A DNA stretch of 64,000 nt, taken from Buttiauxella brennerae ATCC 51605. Lineage in GTDB: Bacteria; Pseudomonadota; Gammaproteobacteria; Enterobacterales; Enterobacteriaceae. Location of the stretch: positions 1 to 64,000 of the forward strand of contig NZ_LXER01000005.1 of the NCBI RefSeq assembly GCF_001654925.1, written 5' to 3'. The position numbers and the translations under genes were made by a program. Of the stretch, positions 27,243 to 34,911 are shown one piece after another (the stretch's first letter is position 1; each line of letters opens with the position of its first letter). The notes beneath the pieces were generated by a model that made no database searches, was not told the DNA's origin, and was given only the letters and a program-made list of their open reading frames with translations.

Positions 27243-27713
27243 ATGGATGTTGTGAAAATAAAAGGTATAGCTTCGTCCGTTTTTATTATTGCATTCACGA
27301 CGAGCATGATTGTGTTTATTTGTAATGAGGCTGGTACGGACACGCTGAGCCTAATTAAAGGTGAGGGTTATATTGTATTTGATTGGAAGCAAATACCTGT
27401 ATTGCTTTTCATTCCGGCTATGATTTTATTCGATCTATGTGCTCTTTGTATGTTAATTCCAATATGCAGGAAAAAAACAAATCAAGTTATGCAGAAATTA
27501 CTGATCCCATTGACAATATACTGTGTTGCCGTATTCATTATTGGTTCGATTGTTTCTATGATTATTTCTGTATTCGTTCTTGGTGCTAATTACTATAAAT
27601 GTGATTCCACAAGTATAGTCTCTTCAGGTAGTCATTATGCTAAGAGTAAAGAGATATGTAGAGAGAGGGCATATTCATCAAGTGGTGAAGATGAAACTCA
27701 GAAAACAGAATAA
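27243..27713 (+). CDS. Small membrane protein 2 of a tandem triplet, putative immunity
   Basis: A 156-residue paralogue with the same layout: three membrane segments, a first loop reading LIKGEGYIVFDWKQIPV, and a tail with CDSTSIVSSGSHYAKSKEIC. This copy and the third share long identical stretches in the loop and the tail, while the membrane segments vary more. The start at 27243 lacks a strong ribosome site. Base composition is AT-rich, unlike the tss genes around the cassette. A duplicated immunity gene of this kind may protect against related effectors of other strains; that is inference. Confidence 0.65.
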   Translation: MDVVKIKGIASSVFIIAFTTSMIVFICNEAGTDTLSLIKGEGYIVFDWKQIPVLLFIPAMILFDLCALCMLIPICRKKTNQVMQKLLIPLTIYCVAVFIIGSIVSMIISVFVLGANYYKCDSTSIVSSGSHYAKSKEICRERAYSSSGEDETQKTE

Positions 27714-27805
27714 TGCTTTTTCAAGTGAATCTGTAGTTATTGTAAATTCATTACAAGCATTTACATGATGGGTAATTCATAAATAATGAATGAGGTGTTG
27801 ATACA

Positions 27806-28279
27806 GTGAACATTGAAAAAATAAAAGGAGTATCTTGTGCTATTTTTACAGTTGTATTCCTGACCGGAATGATTGTGTTTGTTTATAATAAAGTAGGGCC
27901 TGATACGTTAAAGTTGATTAAAGGCGAGGGTTATATATACTATGACTGGAAACAAATTCCCGTATTCCTTTTTCTTCCGGTTGCAATTGTTTTTGATTTG
28001 TTTATATTTCTTATAATAGCCTTGCCATCATGCAGGGAAAGAATAGGTGTGATTGTAAGGAAATTAATAATGCCAGTATCGATTTACAGTGTTGTGGCAT
28101 TTTTTGTTGGTATTATTATTTCAATGGTTATTTCTATATATCCGCTTGGCACCGATTACTATAAATGTGATTCTACTAGTATCGTATCCTCAGGTAGTTA
28201 TTATGCTAAGAGTAAAGAGATATGCAAACAAAGAGCATATTCACCTGAGCAGGAAAGCAAAGTAGATTCTATTAAATAA
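27806..28279 (+). CDS. Small membrane protein 3 of a tandem triplet, putative immunity
   Basis: A 157-residue paralogue starting at GTG 27806, with GAGG about 10 nt upstream. It keeps the LIKGEGYIYYDWKQIPV loop and the two-cysteine tail (CDSTSIVSSGSYYAKSKEIC), and the third membrane segment ends IYPLGT as in copy 1. A 92-nt AT-rich spacer separates it from copy 2, and 112 nt separate it from vasL. Together the three copies make a clear tandem paralogue array; the function is not proven. Confidence 0.65.
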   Translation: MNIEKIKGVSCAIFTVVFLTGMIVFVYNKVGPDTLKLIKGEGYIYYDWKQIPVFLFLPVAIVFDLFIFLIIALPSCRERIGVIVRKLIMPVSIYSVVAFFVGIIISMVISIYPLGTDYYKCDSTSIVSSGSYYAKSKEICKQRAYSPEQESKVDSIK

Positions 28280-28391
28280 TGTTTAATCTGTCGATATTGA
28301 ATTTGTAAGAGTTATGCGAAATATATAATGAGCACAAGATTATTCTGTACGTGGTTATTTTGTTCTCAATTACATCCAAGGAATAAGTAAA

Positions 28392-29720
28392 ATGAAAGAG
28401 ACGCAGACCATCGTTACTGGTAGCGACCCGCGCGAATTGCCGGAATTTAGTGCCATCCGCGAGGAAATTAATAAAGCCAATAATCCATCGCAACCGGAAC
28501 TGAACTGGAAACTGGTGGAATCGCTGGCGCTGGCGATTTTCAAAGCCAATGGAGTGGATTTGCATACCGCGGCTTACTATACGCTGGCTCGCACCCGTAC
28601 CCAAGGGTTGCCCGGGTTCTGTGAAGGGACTGAATTGCTGGCAGCGATGATAAGCCATGAATGGGAAAAATTCTGGCCGCAGAGTGGCCCCGCGCGCACC
28701 GAAATGCTCGACTGGTTTAACACTCGTACTGGCAATATCTTGCGCCAACAACTGTCATTTTCTGACGCTGACCTACCGCTGCTCTATCGCACTGAGCGGG
28801 CATTACAACTTATCTGCGACAAACTCCAGCAGGTGGAGTTGAAGCGTCATCCGCGTGTGGAAAATCTTTTGTACTTTGTGCAGAACACGCGAAAACGGCT
28901 TGAACCACAGCTAATAACCAGCGTGCCAGTACAACCGACTGTCCGGACGCTGGTGTACGCACCAGAGGGTGCAGAAACCTCACACGATTTGTTACCGCCC
29001 CTTCCTGAATTGCCGGAGATGAGAGTGGCTGTTCATGGTATGGCAGCCAGCCAGCCTATAGCCCAGAAGGGAAATCTCGTTAAGGGATTTGCAGGTGGTG
29101 TGTTCTGTAGCGCCGTTGTGGTTGCCGCATTCTGGTGGTGGCAGCTTTACCCTATGCAGCAACAAATCGGTGCAGTGCGCGATACGGCGCAGGGGGCAGC
29201 AACTGTGTGGTTAGTATCACCGGATCAGGCGAATTATCAGCAGCGGTTACAGCAACTCCTTACTGTTTCACCGTTGAAACCACTGGAAACGGGTCAACGG
29301 ATGGTTCGCACGGCAGACAGCCAGTGGCCTGAAAGTTTGCAACAACAGCAAGCGACGGCGCAGTGGAATGACATGCTAAAAGGCCGCTCAGCAAACAGCC
29401 CCGAACTTAAGGGCTGGCAGCAGACGCGCACGGATTTACGCGCATTCGCTGAATTGTTAGTACAACGTGAAAAAGCGAAAGAAGGTTTTACACTTTCTTC
29501 TATCAAAACCATGGTCTATCAGGCAGAACGGACGCTGAACCAGGAAACACCTCTGGAATACCTGCTGACGCAATACCAGGATGCACACGAGCAGAAGCTG
29601 AATACTGATGCTCTGGAAAAACAAATTAATGAGCGGCTGGATGGCGTATTAAGCCGCTGGTTGTTGCTGAAAGACACCACTGTTCTGGGGACGGTAACCG
29701 ACACTAAAGTTGATAAATAG
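28392..29720 (+). CDS. VasL/TagA-type TssA-like T6SS accessory protein
   Basis: A 442-residue protein with an ImpA_N domain (DPRELPEFSAIREEINKANNP, then GLPGFCEGTELLAAMI) and a C-terminal VasL domain rich in WN, LKG and long helices (TMVYQAERTLNQETPLEYLL). A single membrane helix lies at about residues 230-252, so this is the membrane-bound TssA-like class, unlike the soluble TssA at 20327. In E. coli, TagA of this class stops and clamps the sheath at the opposite membrane. AAGGAAT precedes ATG 28392. GC content returns to the level of the core genes here, so the cargo cassette splits tssM from this gene. Confidence 0.85.
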   Translation: MKETQTIVTGSDPRELPEFSAIREEINKANNPSQPELNWKLVESLALAIFKANGVDLHTAAYYTLARTRTQGLPGFCEGTELLAAMISHEWEKFWPQSGPARTEMLDWFNTRTGNILRQQLSFSDADLPLLYRTERALQLICDKLQQVELKRHPRVENLLYFVQNTRKRLEPQLITSVPVQPTVRTLVYAPEGAETSHDLLPPLPELPEMRVAVHGMAASQPIAQKGNLVKGFAGGVFCSAVVVAAFWWWQLYPMQQQIGAVRDTAQGAATVWLVSPDQANYQQRLQQLLTVSPLKPLETGQRMVRTADSQWPESLQQQQATAQWNDMLKGRSANSPELKGWQQTRTDLRAFAELLVQREKAKEGFTLSSIKTMVYQAERTLNQETPLEYLLTQYQDAHEQKLNTDALEKQINERLDGVLSRWLLLKDTTVLGTVTDTKVDK

Positions 29721-29743
29721 TACTGACTATCAGGGGGGTTAAC

Positions 29744-29812
29744 ATGGCAGATTTTTTAACTGACATTAAACAGAAAGTGATAGTTTTTGATATATCACCG
29801 TATTTCACATGA
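29744..29812 (+). other. 22-codon ORF with strong ribosome site, possible gene remnant
   Basis: A short frame, ATG 29744 to TGA 29812, preceded by an AGGGGGG stretch 8 nt upstream. The deduced peptide starts MADFLTDIK. It lies 23 nt after the vasL stop, in the direction of the operon. The purine-rich site is unusually strong for so short a frame, so it may be the head of a deleted gene or a tiny peptide. No homologue is recognised. Confidence 0.25.
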
Positions 29813-29840
29813 AGTACGAAAGTAATATATTTATCAATGC

Positions 29841-29866
29841 CTGCCGCCATAAATTACAGGCGGCAG
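29841..29866. terminator. Hairpin between convergent vasL and yafT-like genes
   Basis: A perfect 8-bp GC-rich stem (CTGCCGCC 29841-29848, GGCGGCAG 29859-29866) with a 10-nt loop lies between the two converging genes, 11 nt past the yafT-like stop. There is no clean T run on either strand, so it may be a weak bidirectional terminator. Confidence 0.45.
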
Positions 29867-29877
29867 ATGTGGTGATA

Positions 29878-30639
29878 TTACTGATATCGGTTCACTAGAT
29901 CTTTAACCACAGCTACAAACGTTTTCTGCTTAAGCTGAGTAATCTGTTGCTCTGTTATATTTATGTTTCCTGACTGAACAGGGAGCACACTGTATTCATA
30001 ATTGACAGGTGACCAGGTAGCCCATTCACCCGTTGCTACATTCACCAGAGAAAAACGTACCAGGTAACGCAGTGAGGCTGAATCCGTGAGTTTTTCATTT
30101 TTATAATCGGACCATACCATGTTTTTTGTCACAGAATCATATCTGCCTGACTGCAATGTATCCTGGTAAACGATAATGACTCTTTGATGCCCCTTCGCTG
30201 CGATATAACGTAACGCCTGCATATAATTCATATTTTCACTGGCAATAATATCCCCACTCTCATTTTTATTACATACAGCTACTTTTTGTCTGTCTGGAAT
30301 TCCGGTGAATGTCGATACCCGATAGTATTTTTCCATTTCCTGTTGCATGGACATTTCAGGCGCCTTGTTACCTGACTGAACCAGGATAACGGCAGAATTC
30401 AGCGGTACACTTAACTTCTCGCCATCCATTGCTGCCTGAATATCTTCTTCAGATACAGCCAGTGTCGTTTCATTCCCAAAAATATCTTTGTCGGTCAGTT
30501 GCTGTGCGAGGGCATTTTTACTGGCACTACTTTCTGGACGAAATGCTCCGGTTTTTTTTGCATCAATAGGGGAATGTGGTGCACAGCCGGCAAGAAAAAA
30601 TGCAGCTGCGCACAAAAAGACTGTTGACCTGGAATCCAT
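29878..30639 (-). CDS. YafT-like lipoprotein
   Basis: A 253-residue lipoprotein: MDSRSTVF, a hydrophobic core and a FLAGC lipobox (Cys near residue 18). An upstream in-frame ATG at 30684 would place 15 polar residues before the signal, so ATG 30639 is preferred; AGGAAG lies upstream. The mature part has no motif I can name with confidence; a [18 protein letters not shown] segment and a C-terminal [23 protein letters not shown] helix are notable. Lipoprotein length, signal and position beside a YafU-like gene recall E. coli yafT-yafU. The name is by analogy; role unknown, possibly T6SS-associated. Confidence 0.6.
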   Translation of the reverse strand: MDSRSTVFLCAAAFFLAGCAPHSPIDAKKTGAFRPESSASKNALAQQLTDKDIFGNETTLAVSEEDIQAAMDGEKLSVPLNSAVILVQSGNKAPEMSMQQEMEKYYRVSTFTGIPDRQKVAVCNKNESGDIIASENMNYMQALRYIAAKGHQRVIIVYQDTLQSGRYDSVTKNMVWSDYKNEKLTDSASLRYLVRFSLVNVATGEWATWSPVNYEYSVLPVQSGNINITEQQITQLKQKTFVAVVKDLVNRYQ

Positions 30640-30899
30640 GCTACTTTCTTCCTTGTTTTCGCCAAAATTATTGTGATTGTTCATCTGGAAATCTGAAGTG
30701 ATTATATACCTGTACTAGTAGTCAACAAAATAGGATTTATTTTATTATACATTCATGAAATGTATGGGTTGTGCTGAAATGATTATCTGAATGATTTTCA
30801 TGATGGTAAATTAAGTCTTTAGTCGTGGTGGAGATATTTATGTAATATTAAATAGGTAAGTAGAAATATCACAATGTTTGGTCTGGCACGGCTCTTTTA

Positions 30900-31808
30900 T
30901 TAATCATCCGTTCCGGCAATCCCTCCTAGCCAGGCAATTAACTGGCTACTTCCCGGTTGGCTCAGTGTTCGTTGTGGCCAGGCGAGAAAATAGGGTTTAC
31001 TCAGCGGCAGGCTGAGCTCATCTACGACAACAAGGGTGCCTAATGCTAGTTCTTTGGCAATTAAATGCCGTTGCCCAAGTACAACCCCCGTACCCGCGAC
31101 AGCGGCATCTAATGCGAGTGAAGTGAGATTGAAGATGAAAGAGGGCTGCGGTTGAGGTTCTTCCCTCTCTTTAGCCTGAAACCAGCTTCGCCAGTCAGGT
31201 AGAAAACGCCCTTCGTTTCCCCAGTCGAGATGAATCAGTGGTGCTTCGTTTAGCAGATCCCGGCCCTGGAAACGCGCAACCAGTTCCGGGCTGGCGACTG
31301 GCAGCACCTCATCGTGAAATAAAAATTGTTTTTCCAGTTGGCTATAGCGTTCCTCACCAAAACAGATAACAAAATCGGCATGCATGGTGTTGAAGTCCAC
31401 CTGGGTATGAGTGCCATGCAACGCCAGGTCAACATCCAGGCAATGGGCACGCCAGTTATGTAACTCGGGAAGTAGCCATTTGGTTGCCAGTGAAGGCAAA
31501 GAATAGAGCGTTAATCGGGGAGCCGCAGCGGCATAGCGAATGTTTTGCTGGCCAAGCAGCAAAATATTAAAAGCTTCAGTGACATAACGTAAATACTCTT
31601 TCCCTGTTTCGGTCAACATCACTCCGTTTGGCGTGCGGACAAAAAGTGCACTGCCTAGCTGTTCCTCCAACTGACGAATTTGCTGGCTAACAGCGGCAGG
31701 AGTGAGCGCTAACTGAGCTGCCGCTTTTGCAAGGCTACCCAATTCAGCCGCCGCTTTGAACGAGTTAATCACGCTGATTTTGGGTAATCGCAGTTGCGGT
31801 GCAGGCAT
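30900..31808 (-). CDS. LysR-family transcriptional regulator, GcvA-like
   Basis: A 302-residue LysR regulator. The N-terminal winged helix-turn-helix reads SLAKAAAQLALTPAAVSQQIRQLEEQLG (residues ~25-52), and the C-terminal part is a periplasmic-binding-protein-like effector domain with TLYSLPSLATKWLLPEL and an FVICFGEE block, closest in feel to GcvA-type members. It is transcribed away from the 2-oxoglutarate oxygenase gene with an 85-nt gap, the classic layout for a LysR regulator and its target. The start has an AAGGAAAA site. The inducer is unknown. Confidence 0.88.
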   Translation of the reverse strand: MPAPQLRLPKISVINSFKAAAELGSLAKAAAQLALTPAAVSQQIRQLEEQLGSALFVRTPNGVMLTETGKEYLRYVTEAFNILLLGQQNIRYAAAAPRLTLYSLPSLATKWLLPELHNWRAHCLDVDLALHGTHTQVDFNTMHADFVICFGEERYSQLEKQFLFHDEVLPVASPELVARFQGRDLLNEAPLIHLDWGNEGRFLPDWRSWFQAKEREEPQPQPSFIFNLTSLALDAAVAGTGVVLGQRHLIAKELALGTLVVVDELSLPLSKPYFLAWPQRTLSQPGSSQLIAWLGGIAGTDD

Positions 31809-31893
31809 TAATTTTTCCTTTTCAAGGTATTAAGTATTTATCGTTAGCTACTCAGCGTGCAGGGGGATTACAGTAAAATCACACCTGCTAACG

Positions 31894-32682
31894 ATGAGAA
31901 TTGCATATATGCCTGAATCCATTATTAGTCTCGACGTGCATCCGATTAACGATATCGCCTGGCGTCGCTCTTGCCGGGAGCAGTTAAACGCCAGCGGTGC
32001 GCTGGTACTACGCCAGTTTTTGCAACCAGCAGCACTGAATACCATTATCGGTGAGGCCGAAGCACAGCGCCATCAGGCGTATCACACGGTCAGCAGCCAT
32101 AATGCATACCTGATGAAAACCGATCCGGAATTCAGTGCGGAACATCCCCGCAATCGCGACGTAATCAGTACCAAAGGTTGCATCACTGATGATTTAATTG
32201 CCTCTAATTCGCCGCTACGCACACTTTATAATAGTGCTGAGTTTCAGTTTTTTCTTTGCGATGTACTGGGCGAAGAAGCTCTCTATCCTTATGCCGACTC
32301 CCTCTCATCGATTAATATTCACTATGCTCCGCACGGTAAGGAATTGGGCTGGCATTTTGATAACTCATCGTTTGCCATCACTCTGTTATTACAAAAACCG
32401 CTAGCGGGCGGTATTTTTCAGTATGTGAAGGATTTGCGCGATGCAGATGCGGGTGAGATGAATTACGACGGAGTGGCAGAAGTCCTTGATGAACGCTGCA
32501 CTGTCGATCAATTGGCAATCGACCCGGGCGATCTGGTTTTGTTTCGGGGCCGTAATTCGCTTCATCGCGTCACACCCACCGAAGGTGAGGTGACGCGAAT
32601 GTTGGTCGTACTGGCCTACAACACTAAACCGGATACCGCACTATCAGAAAACGCCCGTATGACCTTTTATGGGCGTCTTTAA
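31894..32682 (+). CDS. Fe(II)/2-oxoglutarate-dependent oxygenase
   Basis: A 262-residue protein (257 if ATG 31909 is used) with the iron facial triad His154-x-Asp156 (GWHFDNSSF) and His224 (SLHRVTP), and Arg235 placed to bind 2-oxoglutarate. The layout resembles the group that databases often label HalD/BesD-like. Carrier-free halogenases of that group replace the Asp by Gly; here Asp is kept, which points to hydroxylation rather than halogenation. The substrate is unknown. Neighbouring basic-amino-acid-type binding protein and peptidase suggest an amino acid. It ends 4 nt inside the convergent peptidase gene. Confidence 0.8.
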   Translation: MRIAYMPESIISLDVHPINDIAWRRSCREQLNASGALVLRQFLQPAALNTIIGEAEAQRHQAYHTVSSHNAYLMKTDPEFSAEHPRNRDVISTKGCITDDLIASNSPLRTLYNSAEFQFFLCDVLGEEALYPYADSLSSINIHYAPHGKELGWHFDNSSFAITLLLQKPLAGGIFQYVKDLRDADAGEMNYDGVAEVLDERCTVDQLAIDPGDLVLFRGRNSLHRVTPTEGEVTRMLVVLAYNTKPDTALSENARMTFYGRL

Positions 32683-33773
32683 TCTTCAGTCTCGTTAAGC
32701 AGCGCACGCCAACCACGGGCAAAGTATTGCTGAGTACGCAACGCCACCAGTGCCCGCCAGTCTTCATCGGCGGGCCAGAACGCTTCCACCAAATCACGTT
32801 TAATTTCCTGGCCCTCGGCAGTGGCAGGATTACCTTTGAGATGTAACCAGTGATCGTTCCGTAGTCGCCGGTGCATCTCTTCTGCAGGGTAGGTGCCACA
32901 TTCCACGACCAGCGGCAGAATCTGGGTATCAGGCAAAGCGTTGAGCAGGAACTGCGACAAATAACCCGTTGCTGTCGCTGCGACGCCGGTATCGCTATCT
33001 CGACCCGCACCGGTAAACAAAAGCGTCAGTGATTCTTTGTAGAGCCGTTTGCCCCATGCGTGTGCCGGGAATGGCTGCTCAGCAATAGAAAGCAGCATCG
33101 GATGGGCCCAGGCCCCAGCACCCGTATGCAGATCAAAACTGATGATGGTCCGTGCGCGACTGAGATGACGCTCAATGATGGCTTGCATGGTTTGCATGGA
33201 CCAACTGGGTTGGTTGCCACCATAGAACAAGCCTGTCGGATACTGATACTGCCCGGCCTCGACTACGCGTTTTAGCGCAGGCCATCCCTCCCTGGACAGC
33301 GCTGAAGCCAGTTGCCTGTCGGCAAATTCCCGCTCACCAGAGTAAATATCGTGCCAACGCAGATAGTCTTGATTACTCGGGATGGTCTGTGAAAAATCGA
33401 TGAAGCCGCGGTTAAGATCAATATTGTCTTCGTTGACTCGCCGCAGGTGGGCGGTTCCCCAGGGGTTAAGCAGATGGATAAACAGCAGTGCTGTATCAGC
33501 AGGTAACTGATTCATCTCAAATTGCGCAAGCCAGGCAATCTGGCTCTCTGAGCCATAATAGCCTTCAACCCCATGAGTGCCAGAAATCACAAGCATCATG
33601 CGAGATGCCGTCTCACTGCCAAAAAGCGCTACATCGGTATAAAGTAATTCACCTTTCGGGCCGCTGAGTGGATGTGGGTAAGAATGAATCAACCCACCTT
33701 TTGTCTCTGCCATGGAAATAAAACGCGACCTCTGAGTGGTATAATCCGCTAATGGAATATCCGCTGTCATCAT
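32679..33773 (-). CDS. DUF2817 / M14-type zinc carboxypeptidase-like hydrolase
   Basis: A 364-residue cytosolic protein of the M14 fold. Zinc ligands His67 and Glu70 (SGTHGVEGYYG) and His216 (FDLHTGAG) are present, as are the substrate-binding NIDLNRGF motif and a likely catalytic Glu291 (VVECGTYP). These are the DUF2817 hallmarks. Members are annotated as carboxypeptidases or deacylases, so the exact reaction is open. It follows the binding-protein gene by 11 nt on the same strand, so the two are probably co-expressed and could import and trim a peptide or amidated amino acid. Confidence 0.82.
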   Translation of the reverse strand: MMTADIPLADYTTQRSRFISMAETKGGLIHSYPHPLSGPKGELLYTDVALFGSETASRMMLVISGTHGVEGYYGSESQIAWLAQFEMNQLPADTALLFIHLLNPWGTAHLRRVNEDNIDLNRGFIDFSQTIPSNQDYLRWHDIYSGEREFADRQLASALSREGWPALKRVVEAGQYQYPTGLFYGGNQPSWSMQTMQAIIERHLSRARTIISFDLHTGAGAWAHPMLLSIAEQPFPAHAWGKRLYKESLTLLFTGAGRDSDTGVAATATGYLSQFLLNALPDTQILPLVVECGTYPAEEMHRRLRNDHWLHLKGNPATAEGQEIKRDLVEAFWPADEDWRALVALRTQQYFARGWRALLNETED

Positions 33774-33784
33774 TATTTATTTCC

Positions 33785-34555
33785 TTATGGATAAACTGAG
33801 TAATTAAAGTATTTCTTTGCCAGGCGATCGTAAGTGCCATTTTTATGTATTTCGGCCAATGCCAGGTTTATTAATTGCAGATTTGTTTTATCGTCTTTTC
33901 TTAATGCGATGCCAACACCATCACCAAATACTTCTTTGTCTGTAATAGTGGCCTTAATCGCAAAGTTTTTACCCTCCGGTTTATCAAGAAAACCTTGCTC
34001 GGCAGAGATAATATTGGTCAGGCTGCCATCAAGACGCCCGGAAACCAGATCAGGATAAATCTCCATCTGATTGGCGTAGGAGATGACCTCCACGCCTTGT
34101 GGTTCCCATTTTTTCTTGGCGTAGGTTTCCTGAATAGTCCCCTGTGCTACGCCGATTTTTTTGCCCTGCAGTGAAGCCGTATCATGGCTCAGTGTGCTGC
34201 TGTTCAGTGCGATCAGCGCATTTGGAGTGTTATAAAGCATGTCGCTAAATGCGACCTGCTCACGGCGCTTCTCGGTCATTGCCATAGCAGACAGAATCGC
34301 ATCAAACTTCCGCGCATTAAGCGCAGGAATGGTCGCGTCAAAGCCAATTTCTACCCACTGGCAGGTCACTTTAGCCTGGGCGCAGATGGCATTACCCAGA
34401 TCAATATCAAACCCCTGAAGCGAGCCGTCGGTAGCTTTAGATTCAAACGGCGCAAACGTTGGGTCGACACCAATACGTAGGATCTGCTGTGCAAAAGCAG
34501 TATGACTTAATCCTGAAAACGCGAGAATCAGTGAGGCGAGAATATGCTTTTTCAT
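33785..34555 (-). CDS. Periplasmic amino-acid-binding protein, ArgT/HisJ-like
   Basis: A 256-residue ABC substrate-binding protein. A 22-residue signal ends in AFA-QQ. Cluster 3 polar amino-acid-binding motifs are clear: LRIGVDPTFAPFESK, GFDIDLGNAICAQAKVTCQWVE, FDAILSAMAMTEKRREQV, and a C-terminal YDRLAKKYF. The IDLGNAICAQ segment and the paired Cys residues recall the lysine/arginine/ornithine/histidine group (ArgT, HisJ). No permease or ATPase gene lies nearby, so it probably borrows the transporter of a paralogous system. A GGAG site precedes the start. Confidence 0.85.
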   Translation of the reverse strand: MKKHILASLILAFSGLSHTAFAQQILRIGVDPTFAPFESKATDGSLQGFDIDLGNAICAQAKVTCQWVEIGFDATIPALNARKFDAILSAMAMTEKRREQVAFSDMLYNTPNALIALNSSTLSHDTASLQGKKIGVAQGTIQETYAKKKWEPQGVEVISYANQMEIYPDLVSGRLDGSLTNIISAEQGFLDKPEGKNFAIKATITDKEVFGDGVGIALRKDDKTNLQLINLALAEIHKNGTYDRLAKKYFNYSVYP

Positions 34556-34911
34556 TTTTATCTCCGAGGGGCGCAGGTGAAATTATTAGTCACACATAAA
34601 TTAATTACCATGACGTTACTATTTCCGCCAGTAAATATCTTACTTCAGCTCTAGTTTTTTCTTATAATTTCGGTTGTGTCGTGTGGTAAGTAAAACTTTC
34701 GACAGCATTAAATATTATTTAATGCTGTTAGTGGGAGTAAATGTATTTATTTATATTGCAAGTTAAGCAGGCGATTTATTGACAAATTATTGGTCAAGTA
34801 ACCGAACTGTAGAATGGTGATGATTCCAGTTTATTGATAGTGCTTAATAACCAGGTTAGAGATCTATATAAATGCCGTTCAACCCGGTTATGTCAGTGAA
34901 ATAGTTTGCTG
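34556..34911. promoter_or_regulatory. Intergenic region upstream of the binding-protein gene
   Basis: A 356-nt AT-rich gap between two minus-strand genes. It should hold the promoter of the binding-protein operon and the end of the dehydrogenase transcript. The only clear structure is a long perfect inverted repeat, listed separately. No open frame with a ribosome site is seen. Confidence 0.4.
34702..34728. repeat. Perfect 12-bp inverted repeat, possible operator
   Basis: ACAGCATTAAAT (34702-34713) and its exact complement ATTTAATGCTGT (34717-34728) are separated by only 3 nt. No T run follows on either strand, and the repeat sits about 150 nt upstream of the binding-protein start codon. The dyad form suits a dimeric regulator site more than a terminator. 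Confidence 0.5.
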
